A DNA stretch of 64,000 bases from Thermatribacter velox (lineage in GTDB: Bacteria > Atribacterota > Atribacteria > Atribacterales > Thermatribacteraceae). The notes under the pieces are model-generated. The model saw nothing but the letters and a program-made list of their open reading frames with translations. It did no database searches and was not told where the DNA came from. A program made the position numbers and the translations under genes. Positions 56,242 through 64,000 of the stretch are shown in pieces. The stretch's first letter is position 1. Every line of letters begins with the position of its first letter. Where the stretch lies: NCBI RefSeq assembly GCF_038396615.1, contig NZ_CP121689.1, positions 1,314,001 through 1,378,000 of the forward strand. Direction: 5' to 3'.

Positions 56242-57489
56242 TCAACGAAGACCGCTTTTTGCTCGGTGCACCAGGTTTACGATTTCCTGTGCAGAGAGTT
56301 CCTCTCTATCTCCTGTCATACGAAATTTTACTTCAATTTTGCCCGTTTTCAAAAATTTTGTTCCCACAATTACCTGGACGGGAAAACCTAAAAGGTCTGC
56401 TTCATTGAACTTTACACCGGCACTTACGTCGCGGTCATCAAGAAGCACTTCAAAGCCCTGATTCAAAAGTTCTTCATAAATCCTTTGGGCTTCCTGCATT
56501 TGCTCCTCATTACTGGCATTGACTGGTATAACGATCACCTGATAAGGAGCTATGGAATAAGGCCACTTAATTCCCTGCTCGTCGTGATGGGCTTCAATGG
56601 CTGCAGCCATGGTCCTGCCGATTCCTATGCCATAGCAGCCCATGATTATAGGTTTCTCCTTGCCGTCTCGGTCAACAAAATACGCTTTCATGGGTTCACT
56701 GTACTTGGTACCCAGCTGGAAGATATGCCCCACTTCTATACCCCTTTTCTCTTCCAGGGGAGTACCACACCGTGCGCACTTTTCCCGTTCCTCAGTGCTA
56801 CCCAGACCACAGGAAGGACAAACGACCACCTTTTCCTCACCTGAGTCAGCGAGGATAAGGAACTCATGAGATACATCCCCACCGATGACTCCCGACTCAG
56901 CTTCCACAGCTATAAAATCGAGGCCACAGCGTTCAAAAACTCTGCAATAGGCGTGGTACATTTTTTCATAGCTTTTCTTCAGGCCTTCGTAATCCACATC
57001 GAAGCTGTAAAGGTCTTTCATAAGGAATTCTCTCGAGCGCATAACACCAAAGCGAGGTCTTATTTCATCCCTGAATTTGGTCTGTATCTGGTAAAGCATG
57101 AGGGGAAGCTGTTTATAGGAGCGAACTTCTCGACGCACCAAGTCCGTAATGACCTCTTCATGGGTGGGGCCTAAACAGAAGTCGCGGTTTCGCCGGTCTT
57201 TAAAACGAATTAGCTCCGGACCATAAATATCCCACCTGCCTGTTTCTTTCCACAATTCACCTGGATGTAAAGCAGGGAGCAAGAGTTCTTGGCCACCAGC
57301 CCGGTTCATCTCTTCTCTTACAATCTCGATAATCTTGTTCAAAACTCGAAGCCCCAAGGGCAAGAAGCTGTAAATACCAGAGGAAAGCTGACGAATCAAG
57401 CCTGCTCTGAGCATTAAACTGTGACTTACAACTTCAGCTTCCTGAGGAGTTTCTTTCAAAGTTGGGGCAAACAGAGCTGACATCTTCAA
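56242..57489 (-). CDS. proS: prolyl-tRNA synthetase, short form without the editing insertion
   Basis: ProS charges tRNA(Pro). The product of about 415 residues has class II motifs: [11 protein letters not shown] and [16 protein letters not shown] (motif 1), [28 protein letters not shown] (motif 2), [17 protein letters not shown] (motif 3) and a C-terminal anticodon-binding domain with [21 protein letters not shown]. Standard bacterial ProS is about 570 residues because an editing (INS) domain lies between motifs 2 and 3. Here that place holds only about 30 residues with four cysteines, CPSCG and CARCG. Candidate starts are a TTG at 57489, 6 bases after GGGGGT, and an ATG at 57483. The gene overlaps ispG by about 56 bases. 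Confidence 0.94.
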   Translation of the reverse strand: MKMSALFAPTLKETPQEAEVVSHSLMLRAGLIRQLSSGIYSFLPLGLRVLNKIIEIVREEMNRAGGQELLLPALHPGELWKETGRWDIYGPELIRFKDRRNRDFCLGPTHEEVITDLVRREVRSYKQLPLMLYQIQTKFRDEIRPRFGVMRSREFLMKDLYSFDVDYEGLKKSYEKMYHAYCRVFERCGLDFIAVEAESGVIGGDVSHEFLILADSGEEKVVVCPSCGLGSTEEREKCARCGTPLEEKRGIEVGHIFQLGTKYSEPMKAYFVDRDGKEKPIIMGCYGIGIGRTMAAAIEAHHDEQGIKWPYSIAPYQVIVIPVNASNEEQMQEAQRIYEELLNQGFEVLLDDRDVSAGVKFNEADLLGFPVQVIVGTKFLKTGKIEVKFRMTGDREELSAQEIVNLVHRAKSGLR

Positions 57490-58573
57490 AGGAACTACCC
57501 CCTTTTTTGCCTTCAACTGACTTTATTTTTTCAGCCAGAAATGCGATAAAATATTCCAGAACTTCGCGGTCTGAAACAACCTTCTCTACTCTCCCCTTTG
57601 AGAAAATAATTGCACCCGAACGAGAAAAAGCTAACCCCACTTCTGCCTCCCTGGCCTCACCAGGTCCATTTACCTCACATCCCATTATAGCTATTCGAAA
57701 AGGAGGCGCAATTCCTTGTTCCTCGAAAAACGTTTTTACCCTCTCCACGGCGCCAACCACATCTCCCCGACAGCGTGCACAGGTAGGACAGGAAATAATC
57801 TCCCCTCCTCTTTTACGTAAGCCCAAAAAGTTGAGAATCATCCAGGCTACCTTTACTTCAAGTACCGGATCTCGAGACGTCAGAGAAACCCGGATACTGT
57901 TCCCAATCCCTTCAAAAAGGACCAAACCAATACCCAGCGCTGATTTTACTACGCCTTCTAACCCTTCACCAGCTTCAGTAACACCTATGTGAATCGGGTA
58001 GGGAAAAGCCTTACTCAATCGGCGGTTGATTTCTACCGTTTCTTCAACTTCTGTTGACTTTGCGGAAAGGAATAAATTTCTGACTCCCTTTTTTTCTGCG
58101 AAATCCACCATTTCGGCGATACTTTCAAAAAGTGCCTCCACCCGGGGAAGGCTTCTAAGGTGGGTAGGAAGAGAACCGGCGTTGGCTCCCACTCGCAAGA
58201 CAGTATTGTGGTCTTGCAACACAGAAAAAAGCTCCTCAAGGCGCGACCGGTCCCCCAGGGTTCCAGGATTGATTCTCACTGCTTCAAACCCCAAACGAAC
58301 ACACTCGGTGGCCAGGTCAAGATCGAAGTGAACATCGGCAATAAGGGGTATTTTTGTCCACTCTTTGATTTTCTTTGCTCCTTCTAATGCATCCTTTTCG
58401 GGAATAGAGAGACGAAAAATTTCACACCCTGCAGCCTGAGCCCTGTTAATTTCCTGAATAGCCAGTTCCACCTGATAAGGGTTCTGTCTTCCCATTCCTT
58501 CTACATAGACGGGGTTTTGGCCACCGATAACCAGCTTTCCCATAACTACTTCTCTGGTGTCTTTTCTCTGCAT
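57434..58573 (-). CDS. ispG: 4-hydroxy-3-methylbut-2-en-1-yl diphosphate synthase
   Basis: IspG (GcpE) is the iron-sulfur enzyme of the seventh MEP-pathway step, making HMBPP. The 379-residue product has the TIM-barrel segments [33 protein letters not shown], and the cluster-binding ISCPTCARC and [14 protein letters not shown] with the conserved glutamate. The N-terminal region reads [11 protein letters not shown] where most have SMTNTDT, so it is a divergent member. The last 23 residues, rich in serine, extend beyond the fold and overlap proS. It follows rseP with a one-base overlap. Confidence 0.94.
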   Translation of the reverse strand: MQRKDTREVVMGKLVIGGQNPVYVEGMGRQNPYQVELAIQEINRAQAAGCEIFRLSIPEKDALEGAKKIKEWTKIPLIADVHFDLDLATECVRLGFEAVRINPGTLGDRSRLEELFSVLQDHNTVLRVGANAGSLPTHLRSLPRVEALFESIAEMVDFAEKKGVRNLFLSAKSTEVEETVEINRRLSKAFPYPIHIGVTEAGEGLEGVVKSALGIGLVLFEGIGNSIRVSLTSRDPVLEVKVAWMILNFLGLRKRGGEIISCPTCARCRGDVVGAVERVKTFFEEQGIAPPFRIAIMGCEVNGPGEAREAEVGLAFSRSGAIIFSKGRVEKVVSDREVLEYFIAFLAEKIKSVEGKKGGSSFEDVSSVCPNFERNSSGS

Positions 58574-59619
58574 CAGTCACCCACCACAATTCTCATGACG
58601 TCCTGATAGGTAACAAAAACAGCTAAAAGAAAGATAAAAAGAATTCCAATAAGGTAAATCAATCCTATCTTTTCTTGCTCCAAAGGTTTACCGCGTATCT
58701 TTTCAACCAGAAAAAGCAGCAAGTGACCACCATCGAGCAAAGGTATGGGAAGCAGATTAAAAATGGCCAGAAAAACACTGATGATGGCCGAAAACATAAG
58801 CAAGTTTAAAAATCCCAGACTTGCTGCCTGACCTGCCATTTGAGCAATTCCCAAAGGACCGGTCAGTTCCAGAGGCAACCTGCCAAGCAATGTGTAGAGA
58901 AGGCCCACTATACTCAGCAAAAACCAGTTGATCACCGTATAAGCACTTTTCCCGAGGGCCAGCAAGGGATTAACCCGGCGATTATTGATCCCGAAAACCG
59001 CACGCACCAGCGCCCTACCTTCATTTTCATCCCACTCCGGAACAACAGTTATCCGTTTGGTCTCACCCTGGCGTTGAATGGTCAGCTCTATCTCCCTTCC
59101 TGCACTTTGGGAAAGAAAAGAAACAAACTTTTCCAGGTCCATAGTTTTGCCATTTACCTGAAGCACTACATCTCCTGCTTGCAAACCAGCCCTATCGGCA
59201 GGACCACCAGGAATGACTTCGATAACTCTCAACTCCTGTGCAGGGACGCCAACTGCCAGAAAAACAATGAACACCAGCAATATAGAAAGAACGATGTTCA
59301 TCAGCGGTCCAGCAAGCACGACCAGACTTCGCTGCCATACTGGTTTCCCGTCAAAGCGCTGTGCCTGTGGCACCTGAGCTTCTTCGTAACCTTCGATAGG
59401 ATTTCCCTCCATGCCAGCCATTTTTACAAAGCCACCCAAGGGAAGCAAGCGTATCGAAAATTCCGTTTCCTTACCACGATAGGAGAAAATCGGTGGTCCG
59501 TAACCAATCGAAAAACTGAGTACCTTAATCCCAAACAGGCGGGCGAAAATAAAATGCCCGAACTCGTGGAAGGTTACCAAAAGCCCAATGACGAAAATGA
59601 AAGCCAAAAAACTTAACAC
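58573..59619 (-). CDS. rseP: RIP metalloprotease RseP (site-2 protease)
   Basis: RseP-type proteases cut membrane-embedded regulators such as anti-sigma factors and leftover signal peptides. The 348-residue product has the zinc motif VTFHEFGHFIFA near residue 18, a PDZ domain (about 122-205) with VIPGGPADRAGLQAGDVVLQVNGK, and the second metal motif LLPIPLLDGGHLLLFL near residue 290. Four or so membrane segments are visible. It overlaps ispG by one base and dxr by seven. The dxr-rseP-ispG-proS order is widely conserved. Confidence 0.95.
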   Translation of the reverse strand: MLSFLAFIFVIGLLVTFHEFGHFIFARLFGIKVLSFSIGYGPPIFSYRGKETEFSIRLLPLGGFVKMAGMEGNPIEGYEEAQVPQAQRFDGKPVWQRSLVVLAGPLMNIVLSILLVFIVFLAVGVPAQELRVIEVIPGGPADRAGLQAGDVVLQVNGKTMDLEKFVSFLSQSAGREIELTIQRQGETKRITVVPEWDENEGRALVRAVFGINNRRVNPLLALGKSAYTVINWFLLSIVGLLYTLLGRLPLELTGPLGIAQMAGQAASLGFLNLLMFSAIISVFLAIFNLLPIPLLDGGHLLLFLVEKIRGKPLEQEKIGLIYLIGILFIFLLAVFVTYQDVMRIVVGD

Positions 59620-60767
59620 TGAGAGCGCCCCCGCACAACGATACGCTCTTTAGCCAGATGATAGCCCCTCTGATATATTTCAAAGGCTTCTTGCAGGTTG
59701 GAAGGATTAGGAACCCTGGCTTGTAAACATTCTTCAAGTACCACTGCTATCTCTCCAAAAGATAACCTGCGGGTAAGAAAAGCTTCGACACAGGCCTGGT
59801 CGGCTCCGCAGAAAAACGCCGGATACCCCCCTCCTTTCCTGGCCGCTTCCAGTGCCAGGTAAAAGCCCTGAAAACGCTCAGAGACCGGATAATCAAAACT
59901 GAGAGTGCGAACTCCACCTAACTCTTGCGCAAAAAGGTCCGGGCTCGGCATCGTCTTCTTTTTTAAGAAAGGATATAGTGAGGCTCTGATGACCTTTCTC
60001 ATATCGGGTGGAAACATAACCATGTGATACATACCATCCTTTAATCTAACCCCGGCGTGGAGATAGCTTTCACGCTGTACAAAAACATCAATCTGATGAT
60101 AAGAAAGCTCGAACAGGTAACAGGCTTCTATTACTTCCAGCCCTTTATTGACCAGAGTAGCCGAATCGACGGTAATTTTGTCACCCATCTTCCAGTTGGG
60201 GTGAGCCAGGGTCATTTCAGGAGTTATGTCTTCAAAGCTACCCCGCCATTCGTAAAAAGGACCACCGGAAGCGGTCAAATAAACTTTTTCTACCCGTCCA
60301 GGGTCCTGCATGCCCTTAAGGATGCTCCACAACGCATAGTGTTCGCTATCCAGGGGTATCAGGTTCTGATTGGCAAACACGGAGATTTTATTCTTCAGAA
60401 TTTCGCCAGCAACTATCATTAGCTCTTTGCTGGCTATCCAGAGGGTTTTAGGAAGACCTAACAGGCCTGCAAAAATATCCAGAAAATCCAATCCGGCCGA
60501 GGCAATGAAAATCCCTTCTATTTTTGAGGAAAAGAGAACTTCTCTCAACTTCTCTTCAGATAAAAAGACCGTATTATTGATTTTTTCCTCCTTCACTTCT
60601 TTGAGGAAAGCGTAATCGGGATGATAGGCATCGATTTGCTCTCTCAGCTTCCGGTAATTTTTGAAGCCGCTTAGAAGACAAATCTCAAAACTATCGGGGT
60701 ATTCAGAAAGTACTTCCAAAATTTGAGTACCTAAAAATCCAGTAGATCCCAGAATAGCAACTTTCAA
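59613..60767 (-). CDS. dxr: 1-deoxy-D-xylulose-5-phosphate reductoisomerase
   Basis: Dxr makes methylerythritol 4-phosphate, the first committed step to isoprenoids. The 384-residue product has the NADPH-binding ILGSTGFLGTQILEVL, metal ligands in IPLDSEHYALW, the substrate loop TASGGPFYEW, HPNWKMGDKITVDSATLVNKGLEVIEA and an active-site histidine in SYLHAGVRLKDG. Several otherwise near-invariant stretches are changed: ASKE for ANKE, HAGVRLKDGMY for HSMVxFxDGS, and CGADQACVEAFL for NAANExxVxAFL. Known catalytic residues remain, so I expect activity. It sits in the usual uppS-cdsA-dxr-rseP-ispG order. Confidence 0.93.
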   Translation of the reverse strand: MKVAILGSTGFLGTQILEVLSEYPDSFEICLLSGFKNYRKLREQIDAYHPDYAFLKEVKEEKINNTVFLSEEKLREVLFSSKIEGIFIASAGLDFLDIFAGLLGLPKTLWIASKELMIVAGEILKNKISVFANQNLIPLDSEHYALWSILKGMQDPGRVEKVYLTASGGPFYEWRGSFEDITPEMTLAHPNWKMGDKITVDSATLVNKGLEVIEACYLFELSYHQIDVFVQRESYLHAGVRLKDGMYHMVMFPPDMRKVIRASLYPFLKKKTMPSPDLFAQELGGVRTLSFDYPVSERFQGFYLALEAARKGGGYPAFFCGADQACVEAFLTRRLSFGEIAVVLEECLQARVPNPSNLQEAFEIYQRGYHLAKERIVVRGRSQC

Positions 60768-60773
60768 AGCCTT

Positions 60774-61580
60774 CTACCTCCAAATTGTACAGAAAAGGTA
60801 TGCTAGAGGCCCAACCATGAAGAAGGAATCGAAACGGTCCAGTACACCTCCGTGGCCGGGCAAAAAAAACCCTGAATCTTTGAGGTTTGAGCGACGCTTG
60901 AAGCCGGATTCCAAAAGGTCTCCCAGAAAAGCTACGCTTCCCAGAGCCAAGCCGAACCACCAGCTCGCACTTTCTGAAAAAGGCCACAGTGAAAACTCCC
61001 CGACCAGATAAGCCCCCAGCGCAGCGCAAATCAGACCTCCCCAAAATCCTTCCCAACTTTTGCCCGGACTCAAGCGGGGGACTATTTTGTGTTTTCCCCA
61101 TCGCTTACCCAGAAGGTATGCTCCAATGTCGTTCAACCATACCACCAAAGCAAAACCTATTACTGTCAGTCTGCCCCACTCTATGCCCACTTTGACCCAG
61201 GAAAGGGGCAGGAGAAAGCAGTAAAGAACACCAAACAAAAAAAGCCCCAGCCTTTCCAAAAGTCGAGATAGATCACCTATACTCCAACAAATTAAGGCTA
61301 TGAATAGCCCATACCAACCAGTAAGTAAGAGATGATTAATGTTTGCAGCTTCCCAAAAGACTTTTCCATAGACCAAAAAAGATGCAACAGCAAAAAGGGT
61401 TAAAGCAAAAGTTCTTTCTTCTCTCGTAAAAACCATCCTTGAAAACTCTCGCATGGCCAGGAGTGAAAGTGTCCAGAAAAGAAAAACAAAACTCCATTTA
61501 TTGAGAAGAACCAGAATCAAAAAAAGAGGAACTGTAATTACAATGCTTAACGTCCTTTGCCTGAGTTCGTTTCTTTCCAT
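60774..61580 (-). CDS. cdsA: phosphatidate cytidylyltransferase
   Basis: CdsA makes CDP-diacylglycerol, the precursor of all bacterial phospholipids. The 268-residue product has about seven membrane segments and the C-terminal CdsA signature, here SNLKDSGFFLPGHGGVLDRFDS, preceded by NDIGAYLLGKRWGKHKIVPRLSPGKSWEG with the conserved acidic and lysine residues. The ATG follows uppS by 14 bases. It lies six bases before dxr. Confidence 0.95.
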   Translation of the reverse strand: MERNELRQRTLSIVITVPLFLILVLLNKWSFVFLFWTLSLLAMREFSRMVFTREERTFALTLFAVASFLVYGKVFWEAANINHLLLTGWYGLFIALICWSIGDLSRLLERLGLFLFGVLYCFLLPLSWVKVGIEWGRLTVIGFALVVWLNDIGAYLLGKRWGKHKIVPRLSPGKSWEGFWGGLICAALGAYLVGEFSLWPFSESASWWFGLALGSVAFLGDLLESGFKRRSNLKDSGFFLPGHGGVLDRFDSFFMVGPLAYLFCTIWR

Positions 61581-61594
61581 AGAAACAGTGCTTT

Positions 61595-62290
61595 TCAGCG
61601 AATTCCCCCAAATTTTCTTTTCCTCCTGGAAAAATCGCTTATGGCCACCTCAAATTCTTCAGGGGTGAAATCCGGCCACAGAGTGGAAGTAAACCACAGC
61701 TCAGCATAAGCTGTTTGCCACAACAAAAAATTGCTTAACCTCTGTTCTCCCCCAGTGCGAATTACCAAATCAGGATCTGGTTGCCCAGCAGTATCCAGAA
61801 AACGGGAGAAAATTTCTTCTCTGAGAAATTCAAAATCGCCTCTATAAACTGCAAACCATTTCTGAAAGGCTCGTAAAATTTCGTCACGCCCTCCGTAGTT
61901 GAGGGCGATGTTTAACTTTAGGCCAGTATTGTGGGTAGTTTCTTCTTCAAGCTGTGCCATTCTGGCAACCAGATTTTCTGGAAGACCCTCTCTGCGACCA
62001 ATAAAAATGACTTTAACCCCTTTTTCCTTAAGTTCGGGACCGTATCGGTCTATACTTTCTTCAAAAAGCCTCAGCAGGGCCTGGACTTCACCAAGTGGTC
62101 TTCTCCAATTTTCAGTAGAAAAAGAATAAAGCGTTAGGGAAACCAGCTTCTTTTCAGAACTTTTCGCTACAATGTCCCGAATAACCTCCACACCCTTACG
62201 ATGGCCCTCTATACGAGGAAGCCCCCTTTTTTCCGCCCACCTGCCGTTTCCGTCCATAATTATCGCAATGTGCTTTAGTTCAGGGTTCAT
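61595..62290 (-). CDS. uppS: undecaprenyl diphosphate synthase
   Basis: UppS builds the C55 lipid carrier for peptidoglycan and other envelope polymers. The 231-residue product has the family start HIAIIMDGNGRWAEKRGLPRIEGHRKG with the catalytic aspartate, LYSFSTENWRRP, NIALNYGGRDEI, and the C-terminal PDLVIRTGGEQRLSNFLLWQTAYAELWFT. All positions known to bind isopentenyl diphosphate appear intact. It overlaps frr by four bases (ATGA). Confidence 0.97.
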   Translation of the reverse strand: MNPELKHIAIIMDGNGRWAEKRGLPRIEGHRKGVEVIRDIVAKSSEKKLVSLTLYSFSTENWRRPLGEVQALLRLFEESIDRYGPELKEKGVKVIFIGRREGLPENLVARMAQLEEETTHNTGLKLNIALNYGGRDEILRAFQKWFAVYRGDFEFLREEIFSRFLDTAGQPDPDLVIRTGGEQRLSNFLLWQTAYAELWFTSTLWPDFTPEEFEVAISDFSRRKRKFGGIR

Positions 62291-62853
62291 AGTTCCATTA
62301 TTTCCTTCTCTTTACGTTCCCATAATCCCTCTATTTCGTTAATGTGTTCATCGGTGAGCTTCTGAACTTCAGCCTGGGCATGCTTGCTTTCGTCCTCAGA
62401 TATTTCGCCTGCTTTTTCTAGCTTACGTATTTCTTCATTGGCTTCTCTACGCAAATTACGTATAGCCACTTTCGCGTCCTCGGCAATCTTTTTTGCCATT
62501 TTCGCTATTTCTCTCCTTCGTTCCTCAGTGAGTGGAGGAACTGCAACTCTTATCACATCAGAATCCACTGCCGGATTAAAACCCAGCTCTGATTTCCATA
62601 TTGCTTTCTCAATGGCTTTCAGAGAAGCTTTGTCCCAGGGCTGGATGAGTATGGTGCGGGCATCAGGGGTGGTAATGGATGCAATCTGCTTTAATTCGAC
62701 TAACGTGCCGTAGTACTCGACCTGGACATTTTCCACCAGCGCTGGAGAAGCACGACCGGTTTTCACATGAGAGAGCTCTTCCTGGGCTACGCTCACTGCT
62801 TGCTTCATCCTTTTTTTGATGTCTTTCAATAACTCTTTAACCTTGTCGAGCAT
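62287..62853 (-). CDS. frr: ribosome recycling factor
   Basis: RRF works with EF-G to split ribosomes after termination. The 188-residue product has [20 protein letters not shown], the [17 protein letters not shown] strand, and the C-terminal helix with [16 protein letters not shown] and [21 protein letters not shown] chose the ATG at 62853 directly after GGGAGGGAGG. An in-frame TTG nine codons upstream (62880) is less likely since it lies before that site. It overlaps the end of pyrH by 17 bases. Confidence 0.97.
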   Translation of the reverse strand: MLDKVKELLKDIKKRMKQAVSVAQEELSHVKTGRASPALVENVQVEYYGTLVELKQIASITTPDARTILIQPWDKASLKAIEKAIWKSELGFNPAVDSDVIRVAVPPLTEERRREIAKMAKKIAEDAKVAIRNLRREANEEIRKLEKAGEISEDESKHAQAEVQKLTDEHINEIEGLWERKEKEIMEL

Positions 62854-63583
62854 CTTCCTCCCTCCCAACAAAAGTTCCAATTTGGTGTCCGGTAACTATT
62901 TTGACCAGACTATCCGGTTCACTAATACTGAACACAATAATGGGAATATTATTTTCCATGCACAGTGAAACTGCGGTAGAATCCATAACCTTGAGTCCCT
63001 TATTAAGGAGATCCAGATACTTCAATTTCTCAAACTTAATCGCGTTTTTGTGCAAAAGGGGATCAGCCTCGTAAATGCCATCCACTTTGGTAGCCTTTAA
63101 AACCGCTTCTGCTCGTATTTCAGCAGCTCGCAAGGCAGCGGCCGTATCGGTGGAAAAATATGGGTTGCCAGTGCCAGCTGCGAAAATAACGATTCTTCCT
63201 TTTTCAAGGTGCCGAATAGCTCGCCTTCTAATATAGGGTTCAGCGATGGCACGCATTTCAATTGCCGTCTGGACACGGGTGGGAACGCCCTTGCTTTCTA
63301 AGAAATCCTGAAAAGCAAGGGCGTTGATTACTGTGGCCAGCATGCCCATATAATCGGCAGTTACTCTACTGATGCCGTCTTTATCTGCAGAGCGCCCTCT
63401 AAAGATGTTGCCCCCACCTACCACTATGGCAACTTCTACTCCCAAATTTCTCACTTTGATTACTTCTTCGCTGAGATAATCAAGGAAACGGACATCAATA
63501 CCCCAGGAGAGAGCGCCAGCCAGCGCTTCTCCAGAAAGCTTTAAAAGAATTCTCTTAAAGCGTAATGAAGAATCACTGTTCAT
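62837..63583 (-). CDS. pyrH: uridylate kinase
   Basis: PyrH phosphorylates UMP to UDP. The 248-residue product has the amino-acid-kinase core: [71 protein letters not shown] and [10 protein letters not shown]. The ATG at 63583 overlaps the tsf stop by 11 bases and has GGGTGAAG upstream; a longer frame to 63610 exists only inside tsf. The tsf-pyrH-frr-uppS-cdsA order is among the most conserved in bacteria. Confidence 0.97.
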   Translation of the reverse strand: MNSDSSLRFKRILLKLSGEALAGALSWGIDVRFLDYLSEEVIKVRNLGVEVAIVVGGGNIFRGRSADKDGISRVTADYMGMLATVINALAFQDFLESKGVPTRVQTAIEMRAIAEPYIRRRAIRHLEKGRIVIFAAGTGNPYFSTDTAAALRAAEIRAEAVLKATKVDGIYEADPLLHKNAIKFEKLKYLDLLNKGLKVMDSTAVSLCMENNIPIIVFSISEPDSLVKIVTGHQIGTFVGREEDARQG

Positions 63584-64000
63584 CCTCTTCACCCAGCTTG
63601 AAGCGAACAAACCTCTTGACTACTATATTCTCACCCAATTTGGCTATCGCTTCAACTACCAGGTCTTTAATTTTTTTGTCTGGGTCTCTAATGTATTCCT
63701 GCTCTAACAGGCAGTTTTCTTCGTAAAACTTCTTCATCTTGCCTTCCACTATTTTCTGTTTTACATGATCCGGTTTGTTGCTCTCTTTGAGCTGTTCCCA
63801 GTAAATGTTCTCTTCCTGACGCTTTATTTCCTCAGGAACATCCTCAGGAGCAATCCAGCGGGGTGCCTGGGCAGCAATCTGCAGAGTAAGCTCCTTAACC
63901 AGCTTTTGGAATTCTTCCGTTCGGGCAACAAAGTCTGTTTCACAGTTGACCTCTACCAGCACACCGATTTTTCCATCGGTATGCACGTAAGAACCAATCA
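63573..64000 (-). CDS. tsf: elongation factor Ts (5' end outside window)
   Basis: EF-Ts exchanges GDP for GTP on EF-Tu. The 142 codons present carry the core motif [18 protein letters not shown] at the right edge, the SKPDH-like [29 protein letters not shown] and the closing [16 protein letters not shown]. It reads open through position 64000, so the N-terminal UBA-like domain is missing. The C-terminal end suggests the short (about 200-residue) form without the second half of the core domain, as in Thermus, though this cannot be shown from a partial gene. Confidence 0.95.
   Translation of the reverse strand, partial: IGSYVHTDGKIGVLVEVNCETDFVARTEEFQKLVKELTLQIAAQAPRWIAPEDVPEEIKRQEENIYWEQLKESNKPDHVKQKIVEGKMKKFYEENCLLEQEYIRDPDKKIKDLVVEAIAKLGENIVVKRFVRFKLGEEDEQ

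Noticed and set aside
57462-58387. Plus-strand frames opposite ispG
   Set aside because: They mirror the conserved IspG coding sequence and have no promoter, ribosome site or domain of their own.

Overview
The window is a dense stretch of bacterial chromosome carrying 60 protein-coding genes, two of them cut by the window edges. No gene-free stretch is longer than about 180 bases. I see no tRNA, rRNA, CRISPR array, insertion sequence, phage or plasmid genes. Neighbouring genes usually overlap or lie within a few bases of each other, which suggests a compact, operon-rich genome. Base composition is fairly even throughout (mid-40s per cent GC by eye), so nothing looks recently acquired. The gene set (WhiA, SpoVS, RNase Y, YmdB, QueT, a MutS2 with a Smr domain, Dpp-type transporter) resembles Firmicutes, Thermotogota, Dictyoglomota and Atribacterota. 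The peptide-binding protein has a signal peptidase I type leader and no lipobox cysteine, which fits a diderm cell better than a monoderm one. My best guess is a thermophilic, deeply branching diderm bacterium, perhaps Atribacterota, but this is inference without any database search.

Layout. Positions 2-11313 (+) hold a PolI-type 5' nuclease that lacks the polymerase motifs, glgA, coaE, then uvrB-uvrA-uvrC-whiA. Positions 11298-12527 are a single-gene unit for a sugar-type ABC ATPase with its own promoter and terminator. From 12546 a good promoter drives gapA-tpiA-secG and a nicotinate phosphoribosyltransferase gene, followed by a five-gene peptide ABC transporter (15778-21632). Then come infC-rpmI-rplT and pheS-pheT-cvpA-mutS2 (21697-29188). 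The penicillin-binding protein gene (29198-31147, -) is convergent with mutS2 and divergent from queT. From 31846 a long translation and RNA operon runs nusA-ylxR-infB-DUF503-rbfA-nrnA-truB-ribF-rpsO-pnp, then ftsK-rodZ-rimO-cinA-thpR-recA-recX. From about 48779 a new promoter drives rny-ymdB, followed by spoVS, miaB-miaA and a DUF1844 gene. From 54288 to the right edge all genes are on the minus strand and are read from tsf: tsf-pyrH-frr-uppS-cdsA-dxr-rseP-ispG-proS-glycosyltransferase-hflX.

How the genes work together. Most products serve information processing: nucleotide excision repair (UvrABC), recombination (RecA, RecX), initiation factors IF2 and IF3, ribosome maturation (RbfA, RimO), tRNA modification and charging (TruB, MiaA, MiaB, PheST, ProS) and RNA decay (PNPase, RNase Y, NrnA, ThpR). 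A second theme is envelope building: UppS, CdsA, PBP1A, RodZ, RseP, and Dxr and IspG for isoprenoid precursors.

Most notable points. The PolI-like protein keeps its nuclease residues but has no recognisable polymerase active site. Both infC and pnp appear to start at AUU (or a related non-AUG) codons with strong Shine-Dalgarno sequences, so the first 39 or so residues of PNPase are easily missed. ProS has a short four-cysteine segment in place of the usual editing insertion. A terminator-like hairpin lies between a good promoter and nusA. Three long perfect intergenic hairpins lack U-tracts. I did not find a clearly new multi-gene system.
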